64,000 nucleotides of DNA. Source: Actinoallomurus liliacearum (lineage in GTDB: Bacteria; Actinomycetota; Actinomycetes; Streptosporangiales; Streptosporangiaceae). The DNA lies in NCBI RefSeq assembly GCF_039542035.1, contig NZ_BAABHJ010000027.1, positions 186,001-250,000 of the forward strand. Direction: 5' to 3'. Shown here piece by piece: positions 59,775 through 64,000 of this stretch (positions within the stretch are counted from its first letter, which is position 1; the number at the start of each line of letters is the position of its first letter). The notes below the pieces were generated by a model. It ran no database searches, was not told the origin of the DNA, and worked only from the letters and a program-made list of their open reading frames with translations. The position numbers were made by a program, and so were the translations under genes.

Positions 59775-60770
59775 ATGGACTACGTACAGCTGGGACGGAC
59801 CGGACTCAAGGTCAGTCGGCTGGTGCTCGGCACCATGAACTTCGGCCCGCAGACCGACGAGCCCCACAGTCACGAGATCATGGACGCCGCGCTCGACGCG
59901 GGGATCAACTTCTTCGACACGGCGAACGTCTACGGTGGGGCCCCGCAGAAGGGCCGTACCGAGGAGATCGTCGGCACCTGGTTCGCCAAGGGCGGCGGCC
60001 GGCGGGACAAGACGGTCCTGGCCACCAAGGTGTACGGGAACATGAGCACGGACGGCGGCGTCTGGCCGAACCACGACAAGCTGTCCGCGGTGAACATCCG
60101 CCGTGCCGTCGACGCCTCCCTGCGCCGGCTCGGCACGGACCGCATCGACGTCTACCAGTTCCACCACATCGACCGCGCGACGCCGTGGGAGGAGATCTGG
60201 CAGGCGATGGACGTCCTCGTCCAGCAGGGCAAGATCCTGTACGTCGGGTCGTCCAACTTCCCGGGCTGGGGCATCGCCCGCGCGAACGAGCAGGCCGCCC
60301 GGCGCGGCTCCCTCGGCCTCGTCAGCGAGCAGTGCCTGTACAACCTGATCGAGCGGCGGGCCGAGATGGAGGTCATCCCGGCCGCCGAGGCGTACGGGCT
60401 CGGCGTGATCCCCTGGTCGCCGCTGCACAGCGGGCTGCTCGGCGGGGCGATCCGCAAGGAGCGCGCGGGGGGCGCCGCCCGCTCGACGTCCGGGCGGTCC
60501 GCGGAGGCGCTGGCCGACCCGGCCCGGCGCGAGCGGATCCAGGCGTACGAGGACCTGTGCGAGCGGTACGACTTCGAACCCGGTGACGTGGGCCTGGCCT
60601 GGCTGCTGACCCGTCCGGGCGTGACCGGGCCGATCGTGGGACCGCGCACGCGGGAGCAGCTCGACTCGGCCCTGCGGGCGCTCACCCTGGAGCTGTCCGA
60701 TGAGTTCCTGAAGGCGCTCGACGAGATCTTCCCCGGGCCCGGCCCGGCTCCCGAGGCGTTCGCCTGGTGA
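59775..60770 (+). CDS. aldo/keto reductase
   Basis: 331 residues. LGTMNFGPQTDE, then FFDTANVYGGAPQKGRTEEIVG with catalytic Asp and Tyr, KTVLATKVYG with the Lys, and YQFHHIDRATPWEE with the His. The NADPH-binding end is GPIVGPRTREQLDSALRAL. It reduces carbonyls; substrate unknown. ATG at 59775 is 16 bases after the MerR-type dyad, so control by such a regulator is likely. Confidence 0.9.
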   Translation: MDYVQLGRTGLKVSRLVLGTMNFGPQTDEPHSHEIMDAALDAGINFFDTANVYGGAPQKGRTEEIVGTWFAKGGGRRDKTVLATKVYGNMSTDGGVWPNHDKLSAVNIRRAVDASLRRLGTDRIDVYQFHHIDRATPWEEIWQAMDVLVQQGKILYVGSSNFPGWGIARANEQAARRGSLGLVSEQCLYNLIERRAEMEVIPAAEAYGLGVIPWSPLHSGLLGGAIRKERAGGAARSTSGRSAEALADPARRERIQAYEDLCERYDFEPGDVGLAWLLTRPGVTGPIVGPRTREQLDSALRALTLELSDEFLKALDEIFPGPGPAPEAFAW

Positions 60771-60794
60771 GGACGCGCGGGGCCCGACGGTGAT

Positions 60795-60836
60795 CCTCCC
60801 GCCGTGGACGGAAACGTCCCCGTCCACGGCGGGAGG
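60795..60836. terminator. strong terminator, 16-bp perfect stem
   Basis: Arms 60795-60810 and 60821-60836 pair exactly around a 10-base loop, 25 bases after the aldo/keto reductase stop. Confidence 0.88.
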
Positions 60837-60968
60837 CCCGGTCCGGAGTGGGCTGGCCCTGACGTCGCGTCATGGAGGTATTTTTCCGGTTGCACGTGCT
60901 CGGAGTGGTTTGCCACCGTAGAGCCGCTGCGCCTCCTCGTCGCCGTCCCCCCGCAGAGAGAGTTCCGT

Positions 60969-62702
60969 GTGCTGATCCGACTTCTGCGCGCCCATCTGCG
61001 CCCGTATCGCTGGCCGCTCGCCCTCGTGGTGGCGTTCCAGCTGGTGCAGACGCTGGCCACGCTCTATCTGCCGACCCTCAACGCCGACATCATCGACCAG
61101 GGGGTGGTGAAGGGCGACACGGGTTACATCATGCGCACCGGCGGTGTCATGCTCGCCGTGTCCGTCGTCCAGATCGTCTGCTCCATCTGCGCGGTCTACT
61201 TCGGCGCTCGTACCGCGATGGCCCTCGGCCGCGACATCCGGTCCGCCATCTTCGCCCGAGTCCAGTCCTTCTCGGCCCGCGAGGTGGGCCGGTTCGGCAC
61301 GCCGTCGCTGATCACTCGGACCACGAACGACGTGCAGCAGGTCCAGATGCTGGCCCTGATGACGTTCACCATGATGATCGCGGCGCCGATCATGGGCGTC
61401 GGCGGCATCGTGCTGGCGCTGAACCAGAACGTCACGCTGTCGTCGCTGCTGGTGGTCATCGTGCCCGTGCTCGGCACGGTGATCATGTTGATCATCAGGC
61501 GGATGCGGTCGCTGTTCCGGTTGATGCAGGACCGCATCGACACCATCAACCGGGTGCTCCGCGAGCAGATCACCGGCGTGCGGGTCATCCGGGCCTTCGT
61601 CCGCGACCTCCCCGAGCAGCGACGCTTCGCCACGGCCAACACCGAACTGCTCGACGTGTCGCTGGGCACCGGCCGGCTGATGGCGCTGATGTTCCCGATC
61701 GTGATGTTCGTGATGAACGTCTCCAGCGTCGCCGTCCTGTGGTTCGGCGGCCACCTGATCAACAGCAACTCGATGCAGGTCGGCGCGCTGACCGCGTTCC
61801 TCACCTACCTGATGCAGATCCTCATGGCGGTCATGATGGCGACCTTCATGTTCATGATGGTGCCGCGCGCGGAGGTGTGCGCCGAGCGCATCCAGGAGGT
61901 CCTGGAGACCGACTCCAGCGTGGTCCCGCCGGCGGACGCGGTGCGAACGCTCAGCGTGCACGGCCACCTGGAACTGCGGGACGTGGAGTTCCGCTACCCG
62001 GGCGCGGAGGAGCCCGTCCTGTCCGGCGTCGACCTGACCGCCCGGCCCGGTGAGGTCACGGCGATCATCGGCTCGACCGGCAGCGGCAAGACCACGCTGC
62101 TCAACCTGATCCCCCGGCTCATGGACGCGACCGGCGGCGCCGTGCTCGTCGACGGCGTCGACGTGCGCGAACTCGGCCCCGTGACGCTGTCGGACGCGGT
62201 CGCGTTCGTCCCCCAGCGGCCGTACCTCTTCTCCGGGACGGTCGCCTCCAACCTGCGGTACGGCAAGCCGGACGCCACCGACGAGGATCTCTGGCACGCC
62301 CTGGAGATCGCCCAGGCCAAGGACTTCGTCGAGAAGATGGACGGCCGCCTCGACGCCAAGATCGACCAGGGCGGCACCAACGTCTCCGGCGGCCAGCGCC
62401 AGCGGCTCGCCATCGCCCGCGCGCTCGTCCGCCGGCCCGAGATCTACCTGTTCGACGACTCGTTCTCCGCGCTGGACTACGCGACCGACGCGGCCCTGCG
62501 TGCGGCGCTGACCGCCGAGACCGCCGAGGCGACCGTCGTCATCGTGGCGCAGCGGGTCTCCACCATCCGGCACGCCGACCGCATCATCGTCCTCGACGAG
62601 GGCCGCGTCGTCGGAACCGGCACCCATCACGAGCTGATGGCCACCAACGACACCTACCGGGAGATCGTGCTCTCCCAGCTCACCGAGCAGGAGGCGGCGT
62701 GA
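60969..62702 (+). CDS. ABC exporter, half 1 (membrane domain fused to ATPase)
   Basis: 577 residues from GTG. Six membrane segments (1-310) are followed by the ATPase: Walker A GSTGSGKTT, signature NVSGGQRQRLAIARAL, Walker B IYLFDDSFSALDY, H-loop position VIVAQRVSTI. At the Walker B end, D-D instead of D-E replaces the catalytic Glu, and the H-loop His is Gln, so this half carries the degenerate site of a heterodimeric exporter. The GTG start gives the usual length. It overlaps half 2 by 4 bp. Confidence 0.92.
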   Translation: MLIRLLRAHLRPYRWPLALVVAFQLVQTLATLYLPTLNADIIDQGVVKGDTGYIMRTGGVMLAVSVVQIVCSICAVYFGARTAMALGRDIRSAIFARVQSFSAREVGRFGTPSLITRTTNDVQQVQMLALMTFTMMIAAPIMGVGGIVLALNQNVTLSSLLVVIVPVLGTVIMLIIRRMRSLFRLMQDRIDTINRVLREQITGVRVIRAFVRDLPEQRRFATANTELLDVSLGTGRLMALMFPIVMFVMNVSSVAVLWFGGHLINSNSMQVGALTAFLTYLMQILMAVMMATFMFMMVPRAEVCAERIQEVLETDSSVVPPADAVRTLSVHGHLELRDVEFRYPGAEEPVLSGVDLTARPGEVTAIIGSTGSGKTTLLNLIPRLMDATGGAVLVDGVDVRELGPVTLSDAVAFVPQRPYLFSGTVASNLRYGKPDATDEDLWHALEIAQAKDFVEKMDGRLDAKIDQGGTNVSGGQRQRLAIARALVRRPEIYLFDDSFSALDYATDAALRAALTAETAEATVVIVAQRVSTIRHADRIIVLDEGRVVGTGTHHELMATNDTYREIVLSQLTEQEAA

Positions 62703-64000
62703 CATCCCCTTCAGGAGAACGCGCGGTACCGAGCCGGGGGCCCGGGCCGGGCGGGCCGGCCCACGGGCCGGCCCGGTTCATGGCCGGGCGGTCGACCGAG
62801 AAGTCGCTGGACTTCGGCGGGTCGAGCCGGCGGCTGCTGCGGATGCTGCGGCCGGAGCGGCCGCTCATCGTCGTGACCCTGCTGCTCGCCATCGCGAGCG
62901 TCGCGACGACCGTGGTCGGCCCGCGGATCCTCGGCCACGCCACCGACCTGATCTTCGCCGGGGTCACCGGCCGCCGGTTCCCCGCCGGCACGAGCAAGGC
63001 CGAGGTGGTCGCCGGCCTGCGGAGCAGCGGCCACGGCACCCTCGCGGACATGCTGAACTCGATCGACTTCGTGCCCGGCCACGGCATCGACTTCGGCAAG
63101 GTCGGGACGGTGCTGCTGATCGCCCTGGCGCTGTTCGCGGTGGCCGCGGTCCTCGGCCTGGTGCAGGGGCGCCTCACGACGACGATCGTGCAGCGGTCGA
63201 TGTTCCGGTTGCGCGAGCAGGCGGAGCTGAAGCTGGCCCGGCTGCCGCTGAGCTACTTCGACCGCCAGCCGCACGGTGAGGTGCTCAGCCGGGTCACCAA
63301 CGACATCGACAACCTCGCCCAGACGCTGCAGCAGACGCTCAGCCAGATGCTGACCTCGCTGCTCACCATCGTCGGCGTGCTGACCATGATGATCGTCATC
63401 TCGCCGCTGCTGGCGCTGATCGCGCTGGTGACCGTGCCGGTCTCGGTGCTGGTCGCGGCCAGGGTCGGCAAGAAGGCGCAGCCTCAGTTCATCAAGCAGT
63501 GGGCCACCACGGGCCGGCTGAACGGGCACATCGAGGAGATGTACACCGGGCACTCCCTGGTCAAGGTCTTCGGCCGGCAGGAGGAGTCCCTGGAGACCTT
63601 CCGGGAGCACAACGACACGCTGTACACGTCGAGTTTCAAGGCGCAGTTCATCTCCGGCATGATCCAGCCGGCGATGATGTTCATCGGCAACCTGAACTAC
63701 GTCCTCGTCGCGGTCGTCGGCGGCCTGCGGGTGGCCTCGGGATCGCTGTCCCTGGGCGACGTGCAGGCGTTCGTGCAGTACTCCCGGCAGTTCACCCAGC
63801 CCATCACGCAGGTGGCCAGCATGGCGAACCTGCTGCAGTCGGGCGTCGCCTCCGCCGAGCGCGTGTTCGCGCTGCTCGACGCGGATGAGCAGGATCCGGA
63901 CCCGCAGACGCCGGTGCGGCCCGAGGGCGTGCGCGGGCGGGTGGTGTTCGAGAACGTGTCCTTCCGCTACAAGCCGGACACGCCGCTGATCGAGGACCTG
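62699..64000 (+). CDS. ABC exporter, half 2 (runs off the window)
   Basis: At least 434 residues, open to the last base. GTG at 62699 overlaps the stop of half 1 (GTGA). A Gly/Pro-rich N-terminus of 45 residues precedes the membrane domain (PLIVVTLLLAIASVATTVVGPRILG, LLIALALFAVAAVLGLVQG), with the coupling-helix regions YFDRQPHGEVLSRVTNDID and MYTGHSLVKVFGRQEE. The window ends at VVFENVSFRYKPDTPLIEDL, just before Walker A. It should carry the canonical ATP site of the heterodimer. Confidence 0.92.
   Translation, partial: MTSPSGERAVPSRGPGPGGPAHGPARFMAGRSTEKSLDFGGSSRRLLRMLRPERPLIVVTLLLAIASVATTVVGPRILGHATDLIFAGVTGRRFPAGTSKAEVVAGLRSSGHGTLADMLNSIDFVPGHGIDFGKVGTVLLIALALFAVAAVLGLVQGRLTTTIVQRSMFRLREQAELKLARLPLSYFDRQPHGEVLSRVTNDIDNLAQTLQQTLSQMLTSLLTIVGVLTMMIVISPLLALIALVTVPVSVLVAARVGKKAQPQFIKQWATTGRLNGHIEEMYTGHSLVKVFGRQEESLETFREHNDTLYTSSFKAQFISGMIQPAMMFIGNLNYVLVAVVGGLRVASGSLSLGDVQAFVQYSRQFTQPITQVASMANLLQSGVASAERVFALLDADEQDPDPQTPVRPEGVRGRVVFENVSFRYKPDTPLIEDL

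Noticed and set aside
60870..62705. 611-codon His/Asp/Gln-rich minus-strand frame
   Set aside because: It is antisense to the ABC exporter; the His-rich look is a by-product of reversed membrane-protein codons.

Overview
The window is GC-rich chromosomal DNA from a filamentous-type actinomycete. GTG and TTG starts are frequent, stop/start overlaps of the ATGA or GTGA type are common, and the gene repertoire fits: an actinomycete-type gas-vesicle cluster without gvpN, a hopanoid operon, a DUF5753 regulator relic, an Lrp-linked kynurenine pair, a DUF5937 regulator, a cysteine leader peptide and a stand-alone LigD-type polymerase. A Streptosporangiales/Thermomonosporaceae-like host is my guess from gene content only. 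I saw no rRNA, tRNA, CRISPR array, insertion sequence or replication origin.

Layout. 1-194: tail of a gene that may be an aminopeptidase N. 214-5370: gas-vesicle region. One tightly coupled minus-strand operon gvpA-F-G-O-J-L-S-K (5370 to 1855) lies beside a divergent SRPBCC gene and a small membrane-protein gene; each of the three units has a stress-sigma-like GNNT-N14/15-GGGTA promoter candidate. 5718-12149: altronate-dehydratase-like enzyme, LURP-one protein, secreted GH3 glycosidase, and a histidine kinase/LuxR regulator pair. 12309-15864: small membrane protein plus a MacB-like ABC exporter, divergent from the kinase. 15987-20959: acyl-CoA synthetase under a promoter overlapped by a perfect 16-bp palindrome; cysteine dioxygenase preceded by a leaderless cysteine leader peptide; an Lrp regulator divergent from tryptophan 2,3-dioxygenase and kynureninase. 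21031-28377: GH13 enzyme, YceI/HxlR pair, secreted protein, MscS channel, MarR/UspA pair, secreted esterase.

28532-40688: an SDR and a small membrane protein converge on a seven-gene hopanoid operon, hpnC-hpnD-hpnE-prenyl synthase-shc-hpnG-hpnH (37551 to 29942). Together these make farnesyl diphosphate into squalene, then hopene, then adenosylhopane and on toward ribosylhopane. A divergent MGDG-synthase-like glycosyltransferase and two EamA/DMT permeases follow. 40897-44805 is an accessory, partly decayed zone: nucleotidyltransferase, a VOC gene bracketed by 95-bp direct repeats, a GNAT, a broken DUF5753 regulator and a truncated RsbW-like ATPase. 

44806-58869: several regulator/target pairs with visible operators (serine hydrolase/TetR, MFS/GntR, DUF5937-ArsR/MFS), a VanX-like dipeptidase, MBL hydrolase, epoxide hydrolase, LigD polymerase domain, a cation/proton antiporter with a structured leader, a tandem MazG-like fusion and a second LURP-one protein. 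58973-64000: DUF429 protein, aldo/keto reductase behind a MerR-type dyad, and a heterodimeric ABC exporter whose second half runs off the window.

Best candidates for new biology: the shared promoter pattern and repeat-built GvpO tail in the gas-vesicle region, the cysteine leader peptide, the alternative hairpins upstream of the antiporter, the repeat-flanked VOC cassette, and the double MazG protein.
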